DNA of 64,000 nucleotides, taken from assembly GCA_019635735.1 (NCBI GenBank), contig JAHBYX010000008.1, forward strand, positions 238,288 to 302,287. The letters are read 5' to 3'. Positions within the stretch are counted from its first letter, which is position 1. Every line of letters begins with the position of its first letter. Source of the DNA: Mesorhizobium sp. (GTDB lineage: Bacteria > Pseudomonadota > Alphaproteobacteria > Rhizobiales > Rhizobiaceae). Position numbers and translations under genes: made by a program. Below, one piece after another: positions 11,634 through 20,136 of the stretch. The notes under the pieces are model-generated. The model was not told where the DNA came from. It made no database searches and saw nothing but the letters and a program-made list of their open reading frames with translations.

Positions 11634-13150
11634 GCCGAACCTCCGCCGATCTCGCGCACGATGTCTGCCATAGCCGCGGTGCCCGCGTCGTGCACCGCGG
11701 CCAGCCGGCCCGACACCATCACGCCGATCCGGTCGGCCACGGTCATCACCTCCTCGAGGTCGGACGAGACGATAAGGATCGCCGCGCCCTGCTCGCGCTC
11801 GCGCCGCAGGATCGCGTAGATCTCCGCCTTGGCGCCGACATCGACGCCAACTGTCGGCTCGTCGAGTATGAGGATGCGGGGACTTCGGCTCAGCCATTTG
11901 CCGACCAGCACCTTCTGCTGGTTGCCGCCCGACAGGAGCCGCACCACCTTGCTGCCGTCGCGGGGCTGCACCGACAGATCCTCGATCGCCTTGCGGCCGG
12001 CCCGCACCATTCCGCTGCGGCTCAGGAACGGCCCGCGGCAATGTCGCCCCAGGGTGGCCATTGCGAGGTTTTCCGTCACGTTCATGTCGAGCATCAGGCC
12101 TTCGCGGTGCCGGTCCTCGGGCACGAAACCGATGCCGAGCGACATCCCGTCCAGCGGAGTGCGCGGCGCAACCCGGCGACCGTCGATCTCCAGCATTCCG
12201 CTGTCGAAACGGTCCGAGCCGAACAAGGTGCGGACCAGTTCCGTGCGCCTCGATCCGATCAGCCCTGTCAGGCAGAAGATCTCGCCGGCATGAAGGTCGA
12301 ACGACACGTCCGCGAAGACGCCGCTCTTTCCGAGCCCGCGGGCGCTGAGCCGCACCGCACCCGTGCCGCGCGGGCGCCGCTGGTGGAGGGCCGCGTCGGC
12401 GGATTCGCGCGCGAGCTTCTCGCCGACCATCAGGTGGACGAGGCGCGGCCGGTCGATCTCCGCCACCGCGCTCTCGGCGACGACCCGTCCGTCACGCATG
12501 ATCGTCACTGTGTCGCAGACCGCGAAAATCTCGTCGAGGACATGGCTGATGTAGACGATGCCGACGCCACGCGCCTTCAGCATCCGGATCGTATCGTGCA
12601 GGCGAACCACGTCGGCGCCGGCGAGCCAGCCTGTCGGCTCGTCCATCAGGATCACGCGCGCGTCCAGCGCCAGCGCCTTCAGGATCTCGACTTCCTTCTG
12701 CTTTACCGTCGGCAGCGTGCCCACACGCGCGTCGAGATCGATGTCGATGCCATGATGCGCGAGCAGTTCCTCTGCCTTGAGGCGCTGGCGGCGGGTGTCG
12801 ACGAAGCCGAAGCGGCGTGTCGGCTGGCGACCGAGATAGATGTTGTCCAGCGCCGACATGGCCGGCGCCAGGTTCGAATGCTGGTAGATGCAGGCGACTC
12901 CGCGCCGGATCATCTCCGAGGGGTCGCCGAGCGGCGCAATTTCCCCGGAGATTTCCACGCTGCCGCGCGTCGGCATCACCGCCCCGGTCAGGATCTTGAT
13001 CAGCGTCGACTTTCCGGCGCCGTTCGATCCGATGAGGGCGCGGACCTCGCCCGGATCGACGGAGAAATCCGTATCGTCGAGCGCAACGAGGTTGCCGTAG
13101 ATCTTGGCGAGCCCGGTGCCGCGCAGAAGGGGAGGGCCGCCCGTCGTCAT
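11630..13150 (-). CDS. CUT2 sugar ABC transporter, double-domain ATPase (transporter 2)
   Basis: A 506-residue ATPase with two fused nucleotide-binding domains. Domain 1 has Walker A GSNGAGKST and Walker B VILMDEPTGWL but a degenerate signature (TLPTVKQKEVEI). Domain 2 has a degenerate Walker A (GLIGSRRTEL) but a good signature LSGGNQQKV and Walker B LILDEPTVGVD. This split is normal for RbsA/MglA-type proteins. The start at 13150 overlaps the upstream permease stop (ATGA), and its own stop overlaps the next permease. Confidence 0.9.
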   Translation of the reverse strand: MTTGGPPLLRGTGLAKIYGNLVALDDTDFSVDPGEVRALIGSNGAGKSTLIKILTGAVMPTRGSVEISGEIAPLGDPSEMIRRGVACIYQHSNLAPAMSALDNIYLGRQPTRRFGFVDTRRQRLKAEELLAHHGIDIDLDARVGTLPTVKQKEVEILKALALDARVILMDEPTGWLAGADVVRLHDTIRMLKARGVGIVYISHVLDEIFAVCDTVTIMRDGRVVAESAVAEIDRPRLVHLMVGEKLARESADAALHQRRPRGTGAVRLSARGLGKSGVFADVSFDLHAGEIFCLTGLIGSRRTELVRTLFGSDRFDSGMLEIDGRRVAPRTPLDGMSLGIGFVPEDRHREGLMLDMNVTENLAMATLGRHCRGPFLSRSGMVRAGRKAIEDLSVQPRDGSKVVRLLSGGNQQKVLVGKWLSRSPRILILDEPTVGVDVGAKAEIYAILRREREQGAAILIVSSDLEEVMTVADRIGVMVSGRLAAVHDAGTAAMADIVREIGGGSA

Positions 13151-14169
13151 GTCGCGGCCGTCGAAGGGGCGCTGAGCCGGCGCTGGCGTCGTACGGAGAG
13201 AAGTCGGTCGTATCCCACCGCGGCCAGCAGGATGGCTCCGGTGATGATCTGCTGCACGAATTGCGGCACGCCCTGGAGGGTCAGGCCGATCAGGATCGCA
13301 CCCAGGAGGAAGGCCCCCAGCGCCGGCCCGAACATGGCACCGACGCCGCCGGCGAGGCTGACGCCGCCGATGACGGCCGCGGCGATGGCGGTCAGTTCCA
13401 TGCCCGCGCCGAGCGCCTCGGTGGCCGTCGTGAAGCGTGCGACCATGATCAGCGCGGCGATGGCCGCGCACAGGCCCGCGAGGGCGTAGGCGGTTATGAT
13501 CACGCCGTTGACCCGTATCCCGGCAAGCCTCGCCGCTTCATGGTTGCCTCCCGTCGCGTAGATGTCGCGGCCGAACCGCGTCGACGTCAGCAGAACCTGC
13601 AGCACCGCGAACACGGCGAGCATGATGACGAAGGACAGCGGTACCCAGGGCATGTTCACGAGCCGCGAGAGGCCGAGCCAACGTCCGACGTCGAAGTAGG
13701 TCTCGATGCCCGTCAGCCACGGATCGCGGATCGGCGTGGTCGTGAGGCCTGGCACCAACTGCCTGCCGGAGATCGCGTAGGTGAGCCCGCGATAGGCGGC
13801 GAGCGTCGCCAGCGTGGCGATGAAGGGCTGCAGCCTCAGATGTACGACCAGGACGCCGTTGAGCGCGCCCGCCAATGCGCCGGCAAACAGTGCCAGCGGC
13901 AGGATGAGATATCCCGGCACATGCAGGATCAGCGACAGGTCGAAGACGATCATCCCCACCAGCCCGACGATCGCGCCGATCGACAGATCGATGCCGCGCA
14001 CCAGGATCGGGAAGGCTTGTCCCATCGCCAGGATCGCGACGAACGAGAACCCGGACATCAGGTTCTCGACGGTCGACGCCGACGCGAAACGCGGCGCGCT
14101 CAGGCTGAAGAGGAGGATGGTGGCGGCGAAGAAGAGCGCGAGCGCCGCGGACGCAGATCGCATGTTCAC
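13147..14169 (-). CDS. CUT2 sugar ABC transporter permease (transporter 2, first permease)
   Basis: A 340-residue RbsC-like inner-membrane permease. It contains the LVRGIDLSIGAIVG and VIGGVSLAGGVG blocks. GTG at 14169 or ATG at 14163 may start it; neither has a strong ribosome site, and a hairpin at 14192-14221 lies just before. It lies between the binding-protein and ATPase genes, so with the 10677-11633 permease it should form a heterodimeric channel. Confidence 0.88.
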   Translation of the reverse strand: MNMRSASAALALFFAATILLFSLSAPRFASASTVENLMSGFSFVAILAMGQAFPILVRGIDLSIGAIVGLVGMIVFDLSLILHVPGYLILPLALFAGALAGALNGVLVVHLRLQPFIATLATLAAYRGLTYAISGRQLVPGLTTTPIRDPWLTGIETYFDVGRWLGLSRLVNMPWVPLSFVIMLAVFAVLQVLLTSTRFGRDIYATGGNHEAARLAGIRVNGVIITAYALAGLCAAIAALIMVARFTTATEALGAGMELTAIAAAVIGGVSLAGGVGAMFGPALGAFLLGAILIGLTLQGVPQFVQQIITGAILLAAVGYDRLLSVRRQRRLSAPSTAAT

Positions 14170-14191
14170 AATGGCGCTTGTCCGGAAAAAG

Positions 14192-14221
14192 CGGGCCGCG
14201 GCAGGCTTTGCCTCGGCCCCG
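14192..14221. promoter_or_regulatory. GC hairpin after the transporter-2 binding-protein gene
   Basis: An imperfect GC-rich stem (CGGGCCGCGGCAGGC against GCCTCGGCCCCG) with a TTT loop, just past the binding-protein stop. Same position as the hairpins at 6845, 17979, 19054 and 29364. Confidence 0.5.
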
Positions 14222-14234
14222 AGTCAGGGAGTGT

Positions 14235-15260
14235 TCACCAGCGCTGCGACGGCTGGATCGAACCGACATTTGCCTTCGTCGCGATCACGTAGGGCATCAG
14301 CAGGCGCGACTGCTGGGCGAAGGCTCCCGCCTCCACGCCGCCGGTCGCAAGCACGGTCGCCGCGGCCGCGGCGAGCCTGCCCTGCTGATACACGTCGGTA
14401 TATTGCGTCCCGGTCAGTTCGCCGGCCTCGATCGATTCCAGCGCCGCGGTTTCCCCGTCATTGCCGAAGATGGCAATCTTGCCGAGCAGGCCCTTCTCCT
14501 TGGCCACGTCCACCGCGCCCAGCGCCATCGAGTCGTTGACTCCGTAGACGCCGCCGAGATCGGGGTTGGCCGCGAGGATCGTGTTGAGCACGTCCTGCGC
14601 CTTCTTGCGGTCCCAGTCGGCGACCTGATCGGCAACGACCTGGATGTCGGGATGGTGCTTCTTCAGCCCGTCGACGAAGCCGTTGGTGCGCTGGTCGCGG
14701 ATGATGATTCCGGGAGGCGCGTTGAGGATCGCCACCTTGCCCTTGCCGCCCATCGCATCGCCCATCGCCTTGGCGATGTCCATCGCGCCGTAATAGTGGT
14801 TCATCTCCACATGCGAGGCATGCGGTTCGGTCGCGTCGATATTGAGGGTGATGACGGAGATTCCGGCGCGCTTCGCCTTGGCGATCGATGGCGCCAGCGC
14901 CACCGAGTCGATCGGCTGCAGGAAGATCACCGAGGCGCCCTGGCTGATCAGCGTCTCGACGAGGCTGACCTGCACTTCGACCTTGTTCTGGCCGTCGAGC
15001 AGTTCGTAGTCGACGATCTGCTGCGGACCCAGAACCTCCTCGATTCCCTTCGACCAGGCCGCCGGCACGGTATGCGGCTGCCACTGGATGAAGGCCGTCT
15101 TGTAGCGGGTGCCCTCTGCGCGCGCCCGCGGCATTCCGACCGCGATTGGCCTGTCGCCCGGGGCCGAGAACATGCCCGCTCCGGCACCCGCCACCGCGGC
15201 CGAACCGAGCGCGATCGTCTTCAGGAAATTGCGTCTGTCGTTCGTCTTCTCTTCCTGCAC
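14235..15260 (-). CDS. CUT2 sugar ABC transporter binding protein with a Tat-type signal (transporter 2)
   Basis: A 341-residue ribose-type periplasmic binding protein. The N-terminus carries a twin-arginine-like signal (NDRRNFLKTIALG, then a hydrophobic stretch), unlike the Sec signals on the other four binding proteins here, so it may be exported folded. The GTG start at 15260 is set by GGGGAGGAAGAA; upstream codons to 15386 have no ribosome site. Core blocks (QGASVIFLQPIDS, GVYGVNDSMALGAVD) fit the family. First gene of the transporter-2 operon. Confidence 0.85.
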   Translation of the reverse strand: MQEEKTNDRRNFLKTIALGSAAVAGAGAGMFSAPGDRPIAVGMPRARAEGTRYKTAFIQWQPHTVPAAWSKGIEEVLGPQQIVDYELLDGQNKVEVQVSLVETLISQGASVIFLQPIDSVALAPSIAKAKRAGISVITLNIDATEPHASHVEMNHYYGAMDIAKAMGDAMGGKGKVAILNAPPGIIIRDQRTNGFVDGLKKHHPDIQVVADQVADWDRKKAQDVLNTILAANPDLGGVYGVNDSMALGAVDVAKEKGLLGKIAIFGNDGETAALESIEAGELTGTQYTDVYQQGRLAAAAATVLATGGVEAGAFAQQSRLLMPYVIATKANVGSIQPSQRW

Positions 15261-15382
15261 TTCTTCCTCCCCAGATGGATGACACCCCTTGGCCGCTGCG
15301 AGCCCTGACGCTCTTTTCGCGAACACGATGGTTCTCGCCGCCATTATTCTTTTATCCATAGAAGCCCAAAGAAATCGGCCTT

Positions 15383-15398
15383 TCAAATTGTTTTTTAT
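15383..15398. promoter_or_regulatory. Shared 16-bp promoter sequence, copy 2
   Basis: TCAAATTGTTTTTTAT, identical to 9725-9740, upstream of the transporter-2 binding-protein gene. It is flanked by TATGGATAAA on one side and, about 40 bp away, its inverted match TTTATCCATA, which may form an operator pair. Confidence 0.5.
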
Positions 15399-15470
15399 GG
15401 ATAAATAAATACCGATATGACGGCTGCTTCGTCATCGCGCCACTCGCGACCACAGCGCCTACGGTCGGGT

Positions 15471-16418
15471 CTATCCGGCCTTTCGCTTCGAGAACTGCTG
15501 GTCCGCCAGCACCCCGATCAGGATCACCGAGCCCATCACCGCGAAGTTGAGCGAGCTCGGGATGCCGAGCAGGTTGACGAGGTTCTGCAGCACCTGCAGC
15601 AGCACGGTGCCCAGCACCACACCGAGGATCGACCCCTCGCCGCCCCTCAGCGAACAGCCGCCAAGCACGGCCGCCGCGATCGCGTAGAGCTCGTAGAAAT
15701 TGCCGTGCGACGAGGGCGAGATCGAGCGCGTATACATCGCGATGAACACCGCCGCGACGGCCGTGAGCGCGCAGCAGATCACATAGGCCGTGATCACGAC
15801 GCGCGTGGTGTTGATCCCGCTGTAGCGTGCCGCTTCCTCGCTCTTGCCGACCGCGAACAGATGCCGCCCGTAGACCGAGCGGTGCAGCACCACGCCCATC
15901 ACGGCGGTGATCAGCAGGAAGGCGATCAGGCTGTGAGGGATGCCGTAGAGCCGCCCCGCGACCAGCCATTCGAGTGTCGGGAAGCTGGCGCCGAACGGGA
16001 AGCCGGCCGTCGCGTCCTCGGTGTAGTAGCGCGCGATGCCGCGGTAGATCAGAAGTCCGCACAGCGTCACGACGAAGGGCTGAAGCCCGACCCGGGCGAC
16101 GAGAAAGCCGTGCAGCAGGCCGATCAGGCAGCCAAGGCCCAGGACGACGAGGAAGGCGAGACCCGGCGAAAGCGAACCCGCCGCCACCAGGTCGATGAAC
16201 AGCACGCCGAGCAGCGCGATGATCGACCCGACCGAAAGTTCGATGCCGCCGGAGATGATCACGAAGGCCTGCGCCACGGCGAATATCCCGAAAAGGCCGA
16301 TCAGGTTGGCCGTGTTCGACAGGTTGATCGGCGACAGGAAGCGCGGATTGATGATTGCCACCACCGTCCCCACGACGATGATGAGGATCAACAGCGACAG
16401 GTCTTTCCGGCTGATCAT
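15471..16418 (-). CDS. CUT2 sugar ABC transporter permease (transporter 3)
   Basis: A 315-residue RbsC-like permease starting at 16418, with the blocks VIISGGIELSVGSIIA and VLGGCSLRGGEG and about eight membrane segments. Last gene of the transporter-3 operon, 25 bp after the ATPase stop. With no second permease it should form a homodimer. Confidence 0.88.
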   Translation of the reverse strand: MISRKDLSLLILIIVVGTVVAIINPRFLSPINLSNTANLIGLFGIFAVAQAFVIISGGIELSVGSIIALLGVLFIDLVAAGSLSPGLAFLVVLGLGCLIGLLHGFLVARVGLQPFVVTLCGLLIYRGIARYYTEDATAGFPFGASFPTLEWLVAGRLYGIPHSLIAFLLITAVMGVVLHRSVYGRHLFAVGKSEEAARYSGINTTRVVITAYVICCALTAVAAVFIAMYTRSISPSSHGNFYELYAIAAAVLGGCSLRGGEGSILGVVLGTVLLQVLQNLVNLLGIPSSLNFAVMGSVILIGVLADQQFSKRKAG

Positions 16419-16443
16419 CGCCCCGTTCCCCCAGCAGTCCCCT

Positions 16444-17949
16444 TCATGCCGCCAAACGCCCCACGGCCAGTGACAGGATGGCGCTTTCGCTCAGTTCGTC
16501 GCGTCCGAGAAAGCCGGCGATGCGGCCCTCGTGCATCACCGCCACCCGGTCGCTGATGCCGATGACCTCCTCCATGTCCGACGAGATCATCAGGATGCCG
16601 ACGCCGCGGTCGGACAGTGCACGCATCAGACCGTAGATCTCGTTCTTGGCGCCGACGTCGACCCCGCGGGTCGGCTCGTCGAACACCAGGATCTTCGGCG
16701 CCATCGACAGCCATTTCGCCAGCACCACCTTCTGCTGATTGCCGCCCGACAGCGCCCCGGCCTTCACCGCAACCGTCGGTGTGCGGATGTCGAGGCTGCG
16801 GCGCTGTTCCTCGGCGCTCACCTCCTCGGCGCGGCGGTCCACGAGTCCGTAGCGCGAATGCGCGTCCATGCTGGCAAGCGTCACATTGCTGCGGATCGGA
16901 AAGTCGAGCAATAGGCCGGAGCGCTTGCGGTCCTCCGGGATGAGATAGAGGCCGTGGCCGATCGCAACGCGCGGCGAGGTGATCGCAGCCGGCGCGCCGG
17001 CGATGCGGATCTCCCCGCCCTTCAGCGGATCGAGCCCGAAGATGGCGCGGGCGAGTTCGGTGCGGCCCGAGCCGACGAGGCCGGCGAGGCCGAGGATCTC
17101 GCCCTGCCGCACGTCGAGGCTCACCGGCTGCTCAGGCCGGTATGAGGTGCGCACGCCATCGAGCTGCAGCACCGTATCGCCCGGCGGTTGCGCGGGCACG
17201 CGATAGAGCGTCTTCAGGTCGCGCCCGATCATCATCCGGATCATCGTCTCGGCATGGATCGCCGCCTTGTCCAGCTCGCCGACGCATTTGCCGTCGCGCA
17301 GGACAACCACCCTGTCCGCGGCCCGCTCGATCTCGGCCAGCCGATGCGAAATGAGCACGACCGACACGCCCTCGGACTTGAGCCGCGCAATCACGGCGAT
17401 CAGGCGTTCCGTCTCCGACGCCGTCAGGCTGGATGTGGGTTCGTCCATGATGATGAGGCGCGCGTTGAGCGACAGCGCCTTGGCGATCTCGACCAGCTGC
17501 ATCTGTGCCAGCGAAAGGACGGCGACCGGTGTGTCGGCGGAAAAATCTGCCCCGAGCTGGCGCAGCAAAGGCTGCGCGCGACGGTTCAGTTCGCCGTCGT
17601 CGACGAGGCGCAGCGGCCCTCCCCGCCGGGGCTCGCGGCCGATGAAGATGTTGGCCGCCACGGTGAGATTCTCGAACAGGTTTAATTCTTGGTGGACGAA
17701 GGCGATGCCGCCGCGCATCGATTCCGCCACCGTCAGGCGTGCGAGATCACGGCCGTCGAGCCTGATCGTCCCCGAACTCGGCTCGGTGACGCCGCCGAGG
17801 ATTTTCATCAGGGTCGACTTGCCGGCGCCGTTCTCGCCGACGAGCCCGACCACCTCCCCCTTGCGCACCGAGAAGTTGACATTGCTGAGCGCCCTCACTC
17901 CGGGATAGCTCTTCGAGATGCCGACCACCTCCAGGTAAGGCTGTTGCAT
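16444..17949 (-). CDS. CUT2 sugar ABC transporter, double-domain ATPase (transporter 3)
   Basis: A 501-residue RbsA-like ATPase. Domain 1: GENGAGKST, LIIMDEPTSSL and a degenerate signature LSLAQMQLVEIAK. Domain 2: GLVGSGRTEL, signature ALSGGNQQKVVLAK and VFDEPTRGVD. The start at 17949 is where the family alignment begins; GGAGA lies a little far upstream, so initiation may be weak. It follows a binding-protein gene after a hairpin, consistent with less ATPase than binding protein being made. Confidence 0.9.
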   Translation of the reverse strand: MQQPYLEVVGISKSYPGVRALSNVNFSVRKGEVVGLVGENGAGKSTLMKILGGVTEPSSGTIRLDGRDLARLTVAESMRGGIAFVHQELNLFENLTVAANIFIGREPRRGGPLRLVDDGELNRRAQPLLRQLGADFSADTPVAVLSLAQMQLVEIAKALSLNARLIIMDEPTSSLTASETERLIAVIARLKSEGVSVVLISHRLAEIERAADRVVVLRDGKCVGELDKAAIHAETMIRMMIGRDLKTLYRVPAQPPGDTVLQLDGVRTSYRPEQPVSLDVRQGEILGLAGLVGSGRTELARAIFGLDPLKGGEIRIAGAPAAITSPRVAIGHGLYLIPEDRKRSGLLLDFPIRSNVTLASMDAHSRYGLVDRRAEEVSAEEQRRSLDIRTPTVAVKAGALSGGNQQKVVLAKWLSMAPKILVFDEPTRGVDVGAKNEIYGLMRALSDRGVGILMISSDMEEVIGISDRVAVMHEGRIAGFLGRDELSESAILSLAVGRLAA

Positions 17950-17978
17950 GTGGGTACGCAGTCTCCATTCTGTCGCCA

Positions 17979-18011
17979 AACAGGCCGGCCGGGAGGCCGC
18001 ACCGGCCTGTT
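17979..18011. promoter_or_regulatory. GC hairpin after the transporter-3 binding-protein gene
   Basis: A perfect 10-bp stem AACAGGCCGG / CCGGCCTGTT with a 13-nt loop, between the binding-protein stop (18024) and the ATPase start. Likely transcript-stabilising or attenuating structure. Confidence 0.6.
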
Positions 18012-18023
18012 CGCTCCAAGGCG

Positions 18024-18974
18024 TCAGCCGCCGATGCGCGACTTCAGCTCCGCCTCGAACGCGTCGACATTGCCCTTGTCGATCATCTTGGTCGGCACGA
18101 TGATCAGCTTGTTCTCCGGAACGACCGACTTGTCGCCTTCGAGATACTTCGCCATCAGCTTCATGCCCTGATAGCCCCACTCATACGGATCCTGTACGAC
18201 CGTGCCCGCGATGGTGCCTTCCCTGACGCCGCCGAGCGTGATCGGATCCTCGTCGAAGGCGACGACCGTGACCTGGCCGAGCTTGCCGGATTCCTTCAGC
18301 ACTTCATAGATGCGCGGCGGATTGTACGAGTAGAACCCGACCATGCAGTCGATGTCGGGGTTGGCGGCGAGCGCATCCTCGACATTGCGCTTGGCGCGGG
18401 TCATGTCGATGTCGTCGCCGCGCACGTCGATCAGTTCGACCTTCGAGCCGGCGATCGTCGCCTTCATGCCCTCGATGCGCTCGCGGGCGTTGTCGGCGCC
18501 GGGCAGGCCGACGAAGCCGATGCACTTGCCCCCGTTCGGCAGCGCCTTGAGCGCGATCTCGCCCGCCTGCTTGCCGGCATCGACGTTGGACGAGCCGATA
18601 TAGGCGATGCGGTTGGTGTCGGGCGCATCGGAGTCGGTGGTGAACAGCGGCACCTGGCCGCCGATGCGGTTGAGCGCGTCGGTCGAGGACTTCGGATCGA
18701 CCGCGCTGACCATGATCGCCGACACGCCGGCGGCCACGAGGTCGTCCATCAGGCGCTGCTGCACGGCGGCGGCGGCCTGTTCGGGATATTTGAACTGCAG
18801 GTCGTAGTTGGGCAGTTCGCCCTGCGCCTTCTTCACGCCCGCTTCGGCGAGCTTCCAGAAGTCGGACGCACCGTTGACGACAAAAGCCATCGCCTTCTTG
18901 TCCTGGGCAAGGCTGGTCGATGCCGTCAGCGCGGCGGCGAACGCTAAAGCGACGGTTGAGTATCGCAGTTTCAT
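18024..18974 (-). CDS. CUT2 sugar ABC transporter binding protein (transporter 3)
   Basis: A 316-residue periplasmic binding protein with a Sec signal peptide (MKLRYSTVALAF to TSLAQ-DKK). Typical blocks are VSAIMVSAVDP, FTTDSDAPDTNRIAYIG and VTVVAFDEDP. The start at 18974 is set by GAAGGAGAGTGAC. It is directly upstream of the transporter-3 ATPase and directly downstream of another binding-protein gene, so two receptors are adjacent. Confidence 0.88.
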   Translation of the reverse strand: MKLRYSTVALAFAAALTASTSLAQDKKAMAFVVNGASDFWKLAEAGVKKAQGELPNYDLQFKYPEQAAAAVQQRLMDDLVAAGVSAIMVSAVDPKSSTDALNRIGGQVPLFTTDSDAPDTNRIAYIGSSNVDAGKQAGEIALKALPNGGKCIGFVGLPGADNARERIEGMKATIAGSKVELIDVRGDDIDMTRAKRNVEDALAANPDIDCMVGFYSYNPPRIYEVLKESGKLGQVTVVAFDEDPITLGGVREGTIAGTVVQDPYEWGYQGMKLMAKYLEGDKSVVPENKLIIVPTKMIDKGNVDAFEAELKSRIGG

Positions 18975-19053
18975 GTCACTCTCCTTCGGTTTCGAATGGT
19001 CAAAGACAACCGCTCCGCGCAGCGCATGCGGCGCGGCAGGCCGGTCGATGGAT

Positions 19054-19078
19054 GCCGCCAGGCGCGAAGCCTGGCGGC
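19054..19078. promoter_or_regulatory. GC hairpin after the 19089-20081 binding-protein gene
   Basis: A perfect 10-bp stem GCCGCCAGGC / GCCTGGCGGC with loop GCGAA, 10 bp past the binding-protein stop and before the next binding-protein gene. Confidence 0.6.
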
Positions 19079-19088
19079 TGGGCTGCAA

Positions 19089-20081
19089 TCAGCCGGCGAT
19101 GCAGGTGGCGGCGGTCTCCTGCGTGCATTCGTCGAGGCCGGTGTAGATCGGATCCTCGACCTTCTCGCCCTTGATGAGCTGGATCAGCACGTCGGGCGCG
19201 CGCAGGCCCATCTCGAACGGCCGCTGGCCGACCTGCACATGGCTGTGCCCTGCCTTGAGCGCGTCCATCTGCGGCGGCAGCGTGTCGCCGGCGATGATGA
19301 CGAGCTCCTTGCTCTTCAGGCGCGGCTCCAGCGCGGTCGTGGTCGCCGCGTAGGCTTCAGGCCCGAACTGGGCCCAGCCGCCGACCAGGATGAAGGCGTC
19401 GAGATCGGCATTGGCGCCGGTCACGTCGGCGAGCTGCTGGTTGGCTGTCGGGATATCGTCATTGGTATAGAGCGGGCAGCCGTCGATTTCCGTCCATCCG
19501 CCCTCGCCCTTCAGCCGCTCGATGCCCTTGGAGCCGCTGATCGTGTCGCGGAAGCCCGCCGCACGCTCGTTGATGTTGGCGGCCGCGACGTTGCCGAGCT
19601 GCAGGCACACCGAGCCGCCGTCCGGCTTCAGCGTCTTCAGGTGCCCGGCCATCTTGACGCCCATGTCGTAATTGTAGGTGCCGAGATAGGTCTTGCGCAG
19701 TCCGTGGTCCTCGGGAAGCAGGTCGGCGTCGATCGTCATGATCGGGATCGACGGCGCCTTCTCCTTCAGCATCGCCGCCATCGCCGGCGCGTTGGACGGC
19801 GAGATCGCGATACCGGCCACGTCCGGCCGGGCGATCAGGTCGGCGACGAGCTGCACCTCGCCCGCTTCGTCCGACGACAGCGCCGGGCCGGTGTAGAGGC
19901 AGGTGTATTCAGACGTCGGGTTGTTCTCGTTCCACTTGGCGCAGCCGTTGCCGAGCACGGTGAAGAACGGATTGTCGAGACCCTTGACCACCACGGCCAG
20001 CGTCTTCTTCTCCTGTGTGATCGCCTGACCGGTGGTCAGGGCAAGGACCGCGACCGCGGCCAAAAGCATTACCTTCCTCAT
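19089..20081 (-). CDS. Sugar ABC transporter binding protein (probably transporter 4)
   Basis: A 330-residue periplasmic binding protein with a Sec signal (MRKVMLLAAVAVLALTTG). The blocks VVVKGLDNPFFTVLGNGCAKW, IAISPSNAPAM and IMTIDADLL fit ribose-type receptors. The start at 20081 follows GGGAGGAATGAG. It lies between the epimerase gene and the transporter-3 receptor. The nearby divergent ATPase-permease pair (21256-23101) has no receptor of its own, so this one probably serves it; serving transporter 3 as a second receptor is the alternative. Extra cysteines (C in GNGCAKW and YTCLY, and near the C-terminus) suggest disulphides. Confidence 0.85.
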   Translation of the reverse strand: MRKVMLLAAVAVLALTTGQAITQEKKTLAVVVKGLDNPFFTVLGNGCAKWNENNPTSEYTCLYTGPALSSDEAGEVQLVADLIARPDVAGIAISPSNAPAMAAMLKEKAPSIPIMTIDADLLPEDHGLRKTYLGTYNYDMGVKMAGHLKTLKPDGGSVCLQLGNVAAANINERAAGFRDTISGSKGIERLKGEGGWTEIDGCPLYTNDDIPTANQQLADVTGANADLDAFILVGGWAQFGPEAYAATTTALEPRLKSKELVIIAGDTLPPQMDALKAGHSHVQVGQRPFEMGLRAPDVLIQLIKGEKVEDPIYTGLDECTQETAATCIAG

Positions 20082-20136
20082 CTCATTCCTCCCTTGGCTT
20101 GATGTGACTTCACGGGAACAGCCCCGCCTCGCTTCC

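Noticed and set aside
11690..13489. 599-codon plus-strand frame over the transporter-2 ATPase
   Set aside because: Antisense shadow of the double-domain ATPase gene, whose motifs are clear on the other strand.
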